Source of the DNA: Streptomyces albireticuli
Lineage (GTDB): Bacteria > Actinomycetota > Actinomycetes > Streptomycetales > Streptomycetaceae
Assembly (NCBI RefSeq): GCF_002192455.1
Contig: NZ_CP021744.1
Location: forward strand, 2,944,001-3,008,000
Direction: 5' to 3'
DNA: 64,000 nucleotides
Both the position numbers and the translations under genes were made by a program. Below, one piece after another: positions 7,993 through 16,034 of this stretch. Positions within the stretch are counted from its first letter, which is position 1. Every line of letters begins with the position of its first letter. The notes under the pieces are model-generated. The model ran no database searches and was not told the DNA's origin. It saw nothing but the letters and a program-made list of their open reading frames with translations.

Positions 7993-9303
7993 ATGCGACC
8001 GCGACCGCACGGCAGAGGACGGTGGGCCGCCGCCCTCGCCGCCGTGCTGACCATGGCCCTGGCCGTCCCCGCCGCCTCCCGCGACGAAGCGCGGACCTCG
8101 CACTCGTACGAGGTCACCGGACCGCGCACGGCCGCCCAGCGCACCGCCGTGGCCGCCACCGGCGCCGCCATCGACGCCGTCCGCCGGGACTCCGTCGTCA
8201 TCACGGCGGACGCCGGGCAGGCCGAACGGATCCGTGGGCTCGGCTACCGGGTGCGCGCCCTGCCCGGCCCGCCGGACCGCTCGGGCGGCGGCGAGTCGAC
8301 GCCCTTCGACTTCCCGCCCGCCGACGCCAAGTACCACAACTACGCCGAGGCCATGGCGGAGGTCGACGCCGGCGTCGCCGCCCACCCGGCCATCATGAGC
8401 AAGAAGGTCATCGGCAAGTCCTACGAGGGCCGGGACATCGTCGCCGTCAAGATCAGCAAGAACGTGGCCGCGGACGAGGACGAGCCCGAGGTCCTCTTCA
8501 CCGCCCACCAGCACGCGCGCGAGCACCTCACCGTGGAGATGGCCCTCTACCTGCTCAAGGAGTTCGGCTCGAAGTACGGCACCGACCCGCGCGTCACCAA
8601 GATGGTCGACAGCCGGGAGATCTGGGTCGTGCCGGACGTCAACCCCGACGGCGGCGAATACGACATCGCGTCCGGTTCGTACCGCAGCTGGCGCAAGAAC
8701 CGCCAGCCCAACGCCGGGTCGAGCAGCCGGGGCACGGACCTCAACCGCAACTGGGACTACAAGTGGGGCTGCTGCAACGGCTCCTCGGGCAGCACCGGCT
8801 CCGAGACCTACCGTGGCACGGCACCTGAATCCGCGCCCGAGGTGAAGGTCCTCGCCGACTTCGTCCGCGGCCGGGTCGTCGGCGGGAAGCAGCAGATCAG
8901 GACCGCCATCGACTTCCACACCTACAGCGAGCTGGTCCTCTGGCCTTACGGCTGGACGTACAACGACACCGCCCCCGGCCTCAGCCAGGACGACCACGAC
9001 GCCTTCGCGGCCGTCGGCAAGACCATGGCGGCCAGCAACGGCTACACCCCCGAGCAGTCGAGCGACCTGTACATCACCGACGGGACCATCGACGACTGGC
9101 TGTGGGGCAGCCAGCGGATCTTCGCGTACACCTTCGAGATGTATCCGGGCGCGAACGGCACGGGCGGCGGCTTCTACCCGCCGGACGAGGTGATCGACCG
9201 GGAGACCGCGCGCAACCGTGACGCGGTGCTCAAGCTCCTGGAGACCTCGGACTGCGTGTACCGGGCGATCGGGAAGGAGCAGCAGTACTGCCCGAAGGCC
9301 TGA
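7993..9303 (+). CDS. Secreted M14 zinc carboxypeptidase
   Basis: This 436-residue metallo-carboxypeptidase removes C-terminal residues from peptides outside the cell. It has a signal peptide (residues 1-28), a propeptide-like domain (~40-105) and an M14 catalytic domain (~112-425). The zinc ligands are in HQHAREHL (HxxE) and the later His in AIDFHTYSE. The catalytic Glu is in YTFEMYPG, and the substrate-binding Asn-Arg is in [12 protein letters not shown]. The ATG at 7993 follows TGAGGAGA. It is divergent from the S1 protease, and both are typical of secreted proteolysis in Streptomyces. Confidence 0.93.
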   Translation: MRPRPHGRGRWAAALAAVLTMALAVPAASRDEARTSHSYEVTGPRTAAQRTAVAATGAAIDAVRRDSVVITADAGQAERIRGLGYRVRALPGPPDRSGGGESTPFDFPPADAKYHNYAEAMAEVDAGVAAHPAIMSKKVIGKSYEGRDIVAVKISKNVAADEDEPEVLFTAHQHAREHLTVEMALYLLKEFGSKYGTDPRVTKMVDSREIWVVPDVNPDGGEYDIASGSYRSWRKNRQPNAGSSSRGTDLNRNWDYKWGCCNGSSGSTGSETYRGTAPESAPEVKVLADFVRGRVVGGKQQIRTAIDFHTYSELVLWPYGWTYNDTAPGLSQDDHDAFAAVGKTMAASNGYTPEQSSDLYITDGTIDDWLWGSQRIFAYTFEMYPGANGTGGGFYPPDEVIDRETARNRDAVLKLLETSDCVYRAIGKEQQYCPKA

Positions 9304-9407
9304 CGGGCGACGAGCGCGCCGGCGCCGGGCTCGCGGGAACACCCGCGGGGAGATCGGCGTCGGCGTACTCTCGTTGCCGACGTAAGGCGGGCCAGGGAGG
9401 ATGACCC

Positions 9408-9539
9408 ATGTCGCTACCCCCGGAGAAGGACTGCCCCGACTGCTGCGGGTCGGGGAACGCCACGTGGGAGTCGCACGAAGGCGACGAGGTCACCACGCAG
9501 TGCAGCGGGTGCCTCGGGACGGGCACGGTGCTCGCGTGA
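9408..9539 (+). CDS. 43-residue DnaJ-type zinc-finger protein
   Basis: This tiny protein (MSLPPEKDCPDCCGSGNATW at its start) carries two motifs, CPDCCGSG and CSGCLGTG. They match the CxxCxGxG repeats of the DnaJ zinc-finger domain, so it probably binds one zinc ion. The start ATG 9408 has AGGGAGG at 9394-9400, and the stop overlaps the GTG of the next gene (GTGA). No function is known to me. Such mini-zinc-ribbon proteins may chaperone or bind nucleic acid, but that is inference. Confidence 0.7.
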   Translation: MSLPPEKDCPDCCGSGNATWESHEGDEVTTQCSGCLGTGTVLA

Positions 9540-9850
9540 CCGCGGGTGAGCGCGACGTCCCCGTGAAGCGGGCCCAACGGACCCCGCTCGCGCCCGAACT
9601 CGTCGGCACGGCCCTGTGCGTCGTGTGCCACGAACGGACGATGAAGCTCCCCGGCCACAACGGCGGTGTGTGCATCGAGTGTTACGCCAGGGAGGCCAAC
9701 GCGGATGTGCGGATCGCCCGGGCGTCGCACTCCTGGGTACCGGCGAACTTCGTCGGCCGCCCGTGCCTCGCCTGCGGCAGCGAGGACGTCGACGCCAACG
9801 GCTATCTCTTCTGGTGCGCCAACTGCCGCATGGTCACGCGCGTCGTCTGA
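9536..9850 (+). CDS. 104-residue small zinc-ribbon protein
   Basis: The protein starts at GTG 9536, whose last two bases overlap the stop of the 43-residue gene, so the pair is translationally coupled. It has four CxxC pairs or half-pairs: CVVCHE and CIECYA (first ribbon), CLACGSE and CANCRM (second ribbon), with a basic N terminus. I do not recognise a named family. Two tandem zinc ribbons suggest RNA, DNA or protein binding. A 14-bp terminator hairpin follows, so the two genes form a complete mini-operon. Confidence 0.7.
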   Translation: MTAGERDVPVKRAQRTPLAPELVGTALCVVCHERTMKLPGHNGGVCIECYAREANADVRIARASHSWVPANFVGRPCLACGSEDVDANGYLFWCANCRMVTRVV

Positions 9851-9871
9851 CGGCCCCTGCGGAGCCGTGCG

Positions 9872-9903
9872 CCGTGGCGGGCGGGCGGCCCCGCCCGCCA
9901 CGG
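9872..9903. terminator. Bidirectional hairpin terminator
   Basis: There is a 14-bp perfect stem (first arm CCGTGGCGGGCGGG) with a 4-base loop CGGC, between the convergent zinc-ribbon genes and ridA. Confidence 0.75.
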
Positions 9904-9909
9904 TGGGCG

Positions 9910-10314
9910 TCAGTCGAGCACGGCGAGCGCGTCTATCTCGACCAGCAGGCCGTCGGGCAGGCCCACGTAGACGGTCGTACGGGCCGCCGGGGCCTCCTTG
10001 AGGTCGGCGAGGAACTCGTCGTAGACCTCGTTCATCTCGGCGAAGTGCGCGGTGTCCGTGAGGTAGACGCGGAGCATGACCACGTCCTCCAGGCTCGCGC
10101 CGCCCGCCTCCAGGACGGCCTTGACGTTGGCGAGGGTCTGCCGGGTCTGTTCGCGCAGGGTCGGTCCGGCGACGACGGGCTCCTGGCCCGGCTCGACGGG
10201 CAGGAAGCCCACCTGTCCGGCGACCTGGAGGATGTTGCCCTTACGGACGCCGTGCGAGAACTTGGCGGGCGCGGCGGCGTGGCCCGCGGGGTGGACGGCG
10301 GTCTTCTGCGTCAT
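9910..10314 (-). CDS. ridA: RidA-family enamine/imine deaminase
   Basis: This 134-residue member of the RidA/YjgF family is a trimeric cytosolic enzyme. It hydrolyses reactive enamines and imines such as 2-aminoacrylate that PLP-dependent dehydratases release. Family landmarks are GNILQVAGQVGF, LANVKAVLEAGGASLEDVV and the substrate-binding Arg in EAPARTTVYVG (PAART context). It lies 56 bases downstream of the iclR gene on the same strand, next to a D-amino-acid dehydratase-like enzyme. That enzyme would generate exactly this kind of intermediate, so a protective role in the same pathway is likely. Confidence 0.9.
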   Translation of the reverse strand: MTQKTAVHPAGHAAAPAKFSHGVRKGNILQVAGQVGFLPVEPGQEPVVAGPTLREQTRQTLANVKAVLEAGGASLEDVVMLRVYLTDTAHFAEMNEVYDEFLADLKEAPAARTTVYVGLPDGLLVEIDALAVLD

Positions 10315-10370
10315 GACTCTTCCTTAAGTTCGTCATTCGTAAGGGGGACGGTCGGGACGGTCTCCGGAGC

Positions 10371-11120
10371 TCACGGGAGGGGCCTCCCGGAGTACTCCGC
10401 GCTGATCGCCTCGGCGGTGCGGCGCAGCAGCGGGAGCAGCGCGAGGAGTTCCTCGGCGGTGACGACGACGTTGGGCGCCGAGATGGAGCAGGCGGCGACG
10501 ACGCGGCCGTCCACGCCCCGCACGGGCGCCCCGACGCAGTTGATGGACTCCTCGTGGCCGCCGAGGTCGGTGGCCCAGCCCTGCTCGCGCACGGTCGCCA
10601 GCTCCTTGAGGAAGGCGGCGGCGTTCGGCGTCGACCGTGAGGTGTAGGCCGGGTAGTCGAGCCGCTCGGCGAGCGCGCGGCGCTCGGGCTCGGGGAGGTC
10701 GGCGAGGAGCAGCTTGGCGACGGCGGCGACGGTGATCGCGACCGGCTTCCCGATCCGGGAGTACATCCGTACGGGGTAGCGGCTCTCGACCTTGTCGATG
10801 TAGAGGACCTCGCCCTCCTCGTGCACCGCGAGGTGCACGGTGTGGCCGCACGCCTCGTTGAGGGCGACGAGGTGGGGGTGGGCGATCTCCCGCACGTCGA
10901 GGCTCTCGACGGCCTGCTGCGCGAGGGCGAACAGGCGGGCGCCGAGGCGGTAGCGCTGGTCCTGCTGGCGGTGGACGAAGCCGTGCTCGTGCAGGGTGCG
11001 CAGGAGGCGCAGCGCGGTGGACTTGTGGACGCCGAGGCGGGTCGCCACCTGTTCGAGGTTGGCGGGGCCCTCGGCGAGGAGCGGGAGGATGGTCAGCGCC
11101 CGGTCGACGGTCTGGCTCAT
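10371..11120 (-). CDS. IclR-family transcriptional regulator
   Basis: This 249-residue regulator has an N-terminal winged helix (residues ~1-65, with VATRLGVHKSTALRLLRTL as recognition helix region). Its C-terminal IclR effector domain (~75-245) contains GHTVHLAVHEEGEVLYIDKV and GAPVRGVDGRVVAACSIS. It is flanked by a PfkB kinase, ridA and, across a divergent promoter, the D-amino-acid enzymes. It is therefore the probable local regulator, and a GTTGCA-N5-TGCAAC palindrome in that promoter is a candidate operator. ATG 11120 is the start. It may be coupled to the kinase through a 21-codon ORF. Confidence 0.9.
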   Translation of the reverse strand: MSQTVDRALTILPLLAEGPANLEQVATRLGVHKSTALRLLRTLHEHGFVHRQQDQRYRLGARLFALAQQAVESLDVREIAHPHLVALNEACGHTVHLAVHEEGEVLYIDKVESRYPVRMYSRIGKPVAITVAAVAKLLLADLPEPERRALAERLDYPAYTSRSTPNAAAFLKELATVREQGWATDLGGHEESINCVGAPVRGVDGRVVAACSISAPNVVVTAEELLALLPLLRRTAEAISAEYSGRPLP

Positions 11121-11182
11121 GCGTCCGGCCCGCCGTTCCCGTGCGGGACGGTCGTGGCGCGCGGGCGCGCGGGGTCGTTCAT
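11117..11182 (-). other. 21-codon coupling ORF between kinase and iclR
   Basis: A short frame (MNDPARPRATTVPHGNGGPDA) begins in an ATGA that overlaps the kinase stop. It ends in a TGA that overlaps the iclR ATG. It may only pass ribosomes from one gene to the next, and I have no evidence that the peptide matters. Confidence 0.3.
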
Positions 11183-12810
11183 GCGGTGCGGTCCTCCACC
11201 TCGGCGTACGGGGCCTCGGCCGCCGGCGGACGGTCCGTCCAGCCGGGGCCGAGTCGCAGTCTCCCCCAGGCGGCGTCGTCGAGCGCGGCCAGCCGGTCGG
11301 CGTCCGCCCGGCGCGGCGGCACGCCGAGGTCCCCGGCGGCGGTGAGCGCGGCGGCGGCCATGAGGTGCCCGTGCCGCAACCGCGCCCGGACGTCCAGCCC
11401 GCGCAGGACCCCGGAGAGGAACCCGGCGGCGAAGGCGTCACCGGCGCCGACGGGGGCGACGACGTCGACGCGGAGGGCGGGGACGGAGACGACGCGGTCG
11501 GTGGGGGCGGCGGGGGCCGGTGATCGACCGGTGCCGGGGGTACGAGGCGCGGGACCGCCCCGTTCCGCGGAGGTCCGCTCCTCGGAGACGGGCTCGCCGG
11601 GGGCGTCCGCCGCCGCGGGCCCCGCGCCCCGCTCCCGTACGTACGCCACCGCGCCCGCCGCGCCCCGTTTGACGACCAGGACGTCCGGTTCGGGGAGCGC
11701 GGCCCGGATCGCGGACGGGCCGTGGAGGCCCCACGCCGCCTCCGCCTCGTCCTCGCCGACGAAGACGAGGTCGCAGCGGCGCGCCAGCTCGGCGAGGACG
11801 GCGGGGCCCTCCGCGGTGTCCCGCCACAGGCCCACGCGGTAGTTGACGTCGAAGGAGAGCAGCGGGCGGCCGGGCAACGAGGGGGCGGTCAGCTCGCGGA
11901 CGAGGGCGAGGCAGCCGGCGGAGAGCGCGGGGGTGATCCCGGTCAGGTGCAGCACCCGCCCGGCCCAGGCGGCCGCGCGGGGGACGAGCTCCGGGGACAT
12001 GGCGGAGGCGGCGGACCCGGCGCGGTAGTAGGCGACTTCGGCGAGCCCGGCGGCGGAGCCGTCCGGTGCCGGATCGGCGGGCTCGGCGTCCGCGTGGGGG
12101 GACGCCGTCGCAGGGGCGTCCGGGCCGGCACCGGCCCGCGAACCCGCCGGCGCACCGCCTGAGCCGTCCTGTGCCGGATCGCCGGGCGCCGCGTCCGCGC
12201 GCACGACCACGGCGGCGTCCGGCACCCGCCCGCGTACGGCCGCGCGGGAACCCACCGCCGCAGGGTCCCCGGGGCCCGCGCCGGGGCCGACCGGTGGTGC
12301 CGGAGCGGAGGGCGGGACGGCCGCGCGAGGGCCCGCCGTCGCAGGGCCCTCCGGGCCCGCACCGGCCCGCGAACCCGCCGGTGCCCCACCGGGGCTCTCC
12401 GGCGGGGCCTCCGCGCGGGCGCCCGTCGGCGTCGGATAGTCCGGGGCGGTACCCGCCGGGCCGCCGGCCGCCGCCCGCCCCTCCGTCACCGCCCGTTCCC
12501 CCGCCGTCCGGAAGTAGACGCCCGTGGGCCGCAGCGGGTCGCGCTGGACCGCCGAGACGTCCACGCCGTACGCGGCGATCGCCGAGACCACGTAGTCGCC
12601 GAAGCCGTCCGCGCCCACCCGGCCGATCCAGCGCGTGTGGTGGCCCGCCGCCGCGAGCGCGCAGGCGACGTTCGCCTCCGCGCCGCCGACGCCCCGCGCG
12701 AAGGACGGCACGTCGCCGAGGCCGCCGGGGCGTGAGGGGCGGAAGGCGACCATGGCCTCGCCGAGGCACACCACCTCCGCGCGCGTCCCGTCACCGCCGC
12801 CGACAGCCAC
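11179..12810 (-). CDS. PfkB-family sugar kinase (2-keto-3-deoxygluconate kinase type) with long repetitive insertion
   Basis: The ribokinase-fold core is complete. It has the N-terminal CLGEAMVAFRP and GGAEANVACALAAAG, the central LLSFDVNYRVGLW and VFVGEDEAE, and the C-terminal anion hole VAPVGAGDAFAAGF with the catalytic Asp. This pattern fits 2-dehydro-3-deoxygluconokinase-like members that phosphorylate keto-sugar acids. At 543 residues it is far longer than the usual ~310. Residues ~110-255 are a Gly/Pro/Ala-rich insertion with a duplicated unit starting GGAPAGSRAGAGP, and a second insertion sits at ~405-445. GTG 12810 has GAGGGG upstream. The true substrate is uncertain. Confidence 0.82.
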   Translation of the reverse strand: MAVGGGDGTRAEVVCLGEAMVAFRPSRPGGLGDVPSFARGVGGAEANVACALAAAGHHTRWIGRVGADGFGDYVVSAIAAYGVDVSAVQRDPLRPTGVYFRTAGERAVTEGRAAAGGPAGTAPDYPTPTGARAEAPPESPGGAPAGSRAGAGPEGPATAGPRAAVPPSAPAPPVGPGAGPGDPAAVGSRAAVRGRVPDAAVVVRADAAPGDPAQDGSGGAPAGSRAGAGPDAPATASPHADAEPADPAPDGSAAGLAEVAYYRAGSAASAMSPELVPRAAAWAGRVLHLTGITPALSAGCLALVRELTAPSLPGRPLLSFDVNYRVGLWRDTAEGPAVLAELARRCDLVFVGEDEAEAAWGLHGPSAIRAALPEPDVLVVKRGAAGAVAYVRERGAGPAAADAPGEPVSEERTSAERGGPAPRTPGTGRSPAPAAPTDRVVSVPALRVDVVAPVGAGDAFAAGFLSGVLRGLDVRARLRHGHLMAAAALTAAGDLGVPPRRADADRLAALDDAAWGRLRLGPGWTDRPPAAEAPYAEVEDRTA

Positions 12811-12928
12811 CCGTACCCCTCGTTCGCCGATCCGCCCGCCGCGCGGGCCATGTGACGGCGCCCCAGGTGTCCGGGGCGACCGTTGACCCTGCGCCTGCCG
12901 GGATGTTAGACAGCGGTGAGCGATATAC

Positions 12929-12954
12929 GCAATGGATGTTGCACATACTGCAAC
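12929..12954. promoter_or_regulatory. Candidate IclR operator upstream of the D-amino-acid genes
   Basis: GTTGCA-CATAC-TGCAAC (12938-12954) is a perfect 6-bp inverted repeat with a 5-base spacer. An overlapping GCAA...TTGC pair (12929-12942) lies just before it. The sites sit 20-45 bases before the start of the PLP enzyme gene and ~130 bases from the divergent kinase. Size and spacing suit a dimeric winged-helix regulator such as the adjacent IclR protein. Confidence 0.5.
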
Positions 12955-12974
12955 TGATGTTCACGGGAGGCTCC

Positions 12975-14267
12975 ATGGCCGGCGCCGGACCCTTCAGCGA
13001 GGCCGCCGTCGCGCGCCTCGCCGAGGAGCGCCTCGACCACCGCTTCAAGGGTCTGCCCCCGGACGCCGGGGGCCTGACCGTCGGCGCCCTGGCCGCCGAG
13101 CGCCGCCCGCTGTTCACCGGCGGCTTCACCACTCCCGTGCTCACCCTCTCCTCCGCCGCGCTCGACCACAACCTCGCCCTCATGGAGCGCTGGTCGGCCG
13201 ACCGCGGCCTCAGCTTCGCCCCGCACGCCAAGACGGCCATGGCCCCGCAGCTCTTCGCGCGCCAGCTGGCCCGGGGCGCGTGGGGCCTCACCGCCGCGAC
13301 CCCCGCCCAGGTCCGCGTCCACCGCGCCTTCGGCGTCCGGCGGATACTCCTCGCCAACGAGGTCGTGAACGCCGCCGCCCTGCGCATGCTCGCCGCCGAG
13401 CTCGCCGCCGACCCCGCGTTCCACCTGCTCACCTACGTCGACTCGGTGCGCGGCGTGGAGCTCATGGACACCGCCCTGCGCGCGGCCGGTGCCACGCGCC
13501 CCCTGGACGTCCTCGTCGAACTGGGCACCGACGGCGGCCGCACGGGGGCGCGCACCGAGGCGGAGTGCGCCGCCGTCGCCGACGCCGTGGCCGCCACGGA
13601 CACCCTGCGCCTGGCCGGTGTCGCGGGCTACGAGGGCGAGATACCGGATGCCGACACCGGGCGCGTACGGGCGTGGCTGCGGCGGCTGACCGCGCTCGCC
13701 GTGGAGTTCGACGAGGCGGGCCGGTTCACGGACGTGGCGGAGATCGTGGTGAGCGCCGGCGGCAGCTCGTGGTTCGACGCGGTCGCCGACGTCCTCGGGG
13801 AGCTCCCGCCGCTGTCCGCCCCCGTGCGGAAGGTGCTGCGCGCCGGGGCCTACGTCGCCCACGACGACGGCTTCTACCGCCGCAGGACACCGTTCAACCG
13901 CCACCCGGACCAGGGCGGACTGCTCCCCGCGCTCCGGCTGTGGGCCCAGGTCGTCTCGCGCCCCGAGCCGGGCCGCGCGTACCTCGACGCGGGCAAGCGC
14001 GACGCCCCGTACGACCTCGACCTGCCCGAACCGCAGCTCGTGCGCTCCGCGCGCGACGGTTCCGTGCGGAGCGCCACGGGCCTGACGGTCGTCGCCCTCG
14101 CCGACCAGCACACGTTCGTGGAGCTGGCGGAGGGCGCGGAGCTGGAGGTCGGGGACTGGGTGGGGCTGGGGCTGTCGCACCCGTGCACGACCTTCGACAA
14201 GTGGCAGCTGATCCCGCTGGTCGAGGAGGACGGCACGGTCACGGAATACGTCCGCACGTTCTTCTGA
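12975..14267 (+). CDS. D-threonine aldolase / D-serine dehydratase-like PLP enzyme (amino-acid deaminase)
   Basis: This 430-residue type III-fold PLP enzyme has an alanine-racemase-like N-terminal barrel with the PLP lysine in FAPHAKTAMAPQLF. Its C-terminal D-ser_dehydrat domain has metal-binding His and Cys in LSHPCTTFDKW. Family members cleave or deaminate D-threonine, D-serine and related beta-hydroxy D-amino acids. Deamination yields 2-aminoacrylate-type intermediates, then a keto acid and ammonia. The start ATG 12975 has GGGAGG at 12965-12970. The next gene encodes an N-acyl-D-amino-acid deacylase 66 bases on, and ridA lies nearby. Confidence 0.85.
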   Translation: MAGAGPFSEAAVARLAEERLDHRFKGLPPDAGGLTVGALAAERRPLFTGGFTTPVLTLSSAALDHNLALMERWSADRGLSFAPHAKTAMAPQLFARQLARGAWGLTAATPAQVRVHRAFGVRRILLANEVVNAAALRMLAAELAADPAFHLLTYVDSVRGVELMDTALRAAGATRPLDVLVELGTDGGRTGARTEAECAAVADAVAATDTLRLAGVAGYEGEIPDADTGRVRAWLRRLTALAVEFDEAGRFTDVAEIVVSAGGSSWFDAVADVLGELPPLSAPVRKVLRAGAYVAHDDGFYRRRTPFNRHPDQGGLLPALRLWAQVVSRPEPGRAYLDAGKRDAPYDLDLPEPQLVRSARDGSVRSATGLTVVALADQHTFVELAEGAELEVGDWVGLGLSHPCTTFDKWQLIPLVEEDGTVTEYVRTFF

Positions 14268-14333
14268 CCCACCGGCCCGGCCACCCGGGTGCGGGAGGCG
14301 GCGGGGCCGGGGCCAAGGAAAGGGCACACCACC

Positions 14334-15947
14334 ATGGACACCGTCCTCCGCGACGTCCGCGTCATCGACGGCACCGCCGGCCCCTCCTACCGGGCCGACG
14401 TCGCCCTGCGGGACGGCCGTATCGCCGAGATCCGCAGAGAAGGACAGGGCCGCCGCCCCGGCGGCGGGCGCGTCCTCGACGCCCACGGCCTCGCCCTCTC
14501 CCCCGGCTTCATCGACATGCACGCCCACAGCGACCTCGCCCTCCTCCGCGACCCCGCCCACGAGGCCAAGGCCGCCCAGGGCGTGACCCTTGAGGTCCTC
14601 GGCCAGGACGGCCTGTCGTACGCGCCCGTGGACGACCGCACCCTCGCGGAGGTCCGCGCCCAGATCACCGGCTGGAACGGCGGCGGGCCCGGGGACACGA
14701 GCGTCGACTTCGACTGGCGGACCGTCGGCGAGTACCTGGACCGGCTCGACCGGCAGGGCACCGCCGTCAACGCCGCCTACCTCGTCCCGCAGGGCACCGT
14801 GCGGATGCTCGCGGTCGGCTGGGAGGACCGGGCGGCCACGCCCGCCGAGCTCGGCCGGATGAAGCGGCTGGTCGCCGAGGGCCTGGAGCAGGGCGCCGTC
14901 GGCATGTCCTCCGGCCTCACCTACACGCCCGGCATGTACGCCGGCGACGCCGAGCTCACGGAGCTGTGCCGGGTCGTCGCCGCCTACGACGGCTACTACT
15001 GCCCGCACCACCGCTCGTACGGGGCCGGGGCGCTCGGCGCGTACGCGGAGATGATCGCCCTCACCCGCGAGGCGGGCTGCGCCCTGCACCTCGCGCACGC
15101 GACCATGAACTTCGGGGTGAACGAGGGCCGCGCCCCCGAACTGCTGGCGCTGCTCGACGCCGCGCTCGCGGACGGCGCCGACATCTCCCTGGACACCTAT
15201 CCGTACACCCCGGGCTGCACCACGCTCGTCGCGATGCTGCCGAGCTGGGCGGGCGAGGGCGGCCCGGAGGCGGTCCTGGCGCGGCTGCGGGACGACGCGA
15301 CGGCCGAGCGCGTCCGGCACGCGATGGAGGTCGAGGGCGCGGACGGCTGCCACGGGGTGCCGATCGACTGGGACGCCATAGAGATCTCGGGGGTGGCGGA
15401 CCCGGCGCTGGCCGGGTACGTCGGCCGGACGGTCGCCGCCCTCGCCCGCGCGCGCGGCGAGCGGCCCTGGGCCGTCGCCCGTGGGCTGCTGCTGGCCGAC
15501 CGGCTGGGGTCGACGATCCTCCAGCACGTGGGGCACGAGGAGAACGTCCGGGCGATCATGCGCCATCGCGCGCACACCGGCGGCAGCGACGGGATCCTGC
15601 ACGGCGCCAAGCCGCACCCCCGCGCGTACGGCACGTTCCCGCACTACCTGGGCCGCTACGCGCGGGAGCTCGGGGTGCTGCCGCTGGAGGAGTGCGTGGC
15701 GCATCTCACGTCGCGGCCCGCGGCCCGGCTGAGGCTGCCGGACCGGGGTCTCGTGCGCGAGGGATACCGCGCCGACCTGGTGCTCTTCGATCCGGAGACC
15801 GTGGCCGCCGGTGCCACTTTCGAAGCCCCGCGGACGCTTCCGACCGGCATTCCTTATGTCCTGATTGCCGGACGCTTTGTGATGGAAGACGGACGCCGGA
15901 CGGACGTCCTGGCGGGGCGGACGGTCCGGCGGTCGCCGGGGCGCTGA
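14334..15947 (+). CDS. N-acyl-D-amino-acid deacylase (D-aminoacylase)
   Basis: This 537-residue metal-dependent amidohydrolase of the urease/dihydroorotase superfamily removes the acyl group from N-acyl-D-amino acids. It has the small N-terminal beta domain (residues 1-50), the metal motif FIDMHAHSDLAL, GVTLEVLGQDGLSYAPV, HHRSYGAGA, HLAHATMN and ISLDTYPYTPG, and the C-terminal beta domain with REGYRADLVLFDPETV. The start ATG 14334 is preceded by AAGGAAAGGG. It is co-directional with the D-amino-acid PLP enzyme, so freed D-amino acids would pass to that enzyme. Confidence 0.9.
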   Translation: MDTVLRDVRVIDGTAGPSYRADVALRDGRIAEIRREGQGRRPGGGRVLDAHGLALSPGFIDMHAHSDLALLRDPAHEAKAAQGVTLEVLGQDGLSYAPVDDRTLAEVRAQITGWNGGGPGDTSVDFDWRTVGEYLDRLDRQGTAVNAAYLVPQGTVRMLAVGWEDRAATPAELGRMKRLVAEGLEQGAVGMSSGLTYTPGMYAGDAELTELCRVVAAYDGYYCPHHRSYGAGALGAYAEMIALTREAGCALHLAHATMNFGVNEGRAPELLALLDAALADGADISLDTYPYTPGCTTLVAMLPSWAGEGGPEAVLARLRDDATAERVRHAMEVEGADGCHGVPIDWDAIEISGVADPALAGYVGRTVAALARARGERPWAVARGLLLADRLGSTILQHVGHEENVRAIMRHRAHTGGSDGILHGAKPHPRAYGTFPHYLGRYARELGVLPLEECVAHLTSRPAARLRLPDRGLVREGYRADLVLFDPETVAAGATFEAPRTLPTGIPYVLIAGRFVMEDGRRTDVLAGRTVRRSPGR

Positions 15948-16034
15948 CCGGGGCCTCCGGGCGGCCCGGCCGGGGCATCCGGTGTGACGGGAATCCACGC
16001 GCGGGGGTCCCGGAGCCCCCGTATGGTGGCCGTC

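Noticed and set aside
12906..15998. A long open frame on the minus strand (1030 codons) across the D-amino-acid genes
   Set aside because: It mirrors two plus-strand genes with clear family motifs and ribosome-binding sites. Long antisense frames are common in GC-rich DNA, and its sequence has no domain pattern.
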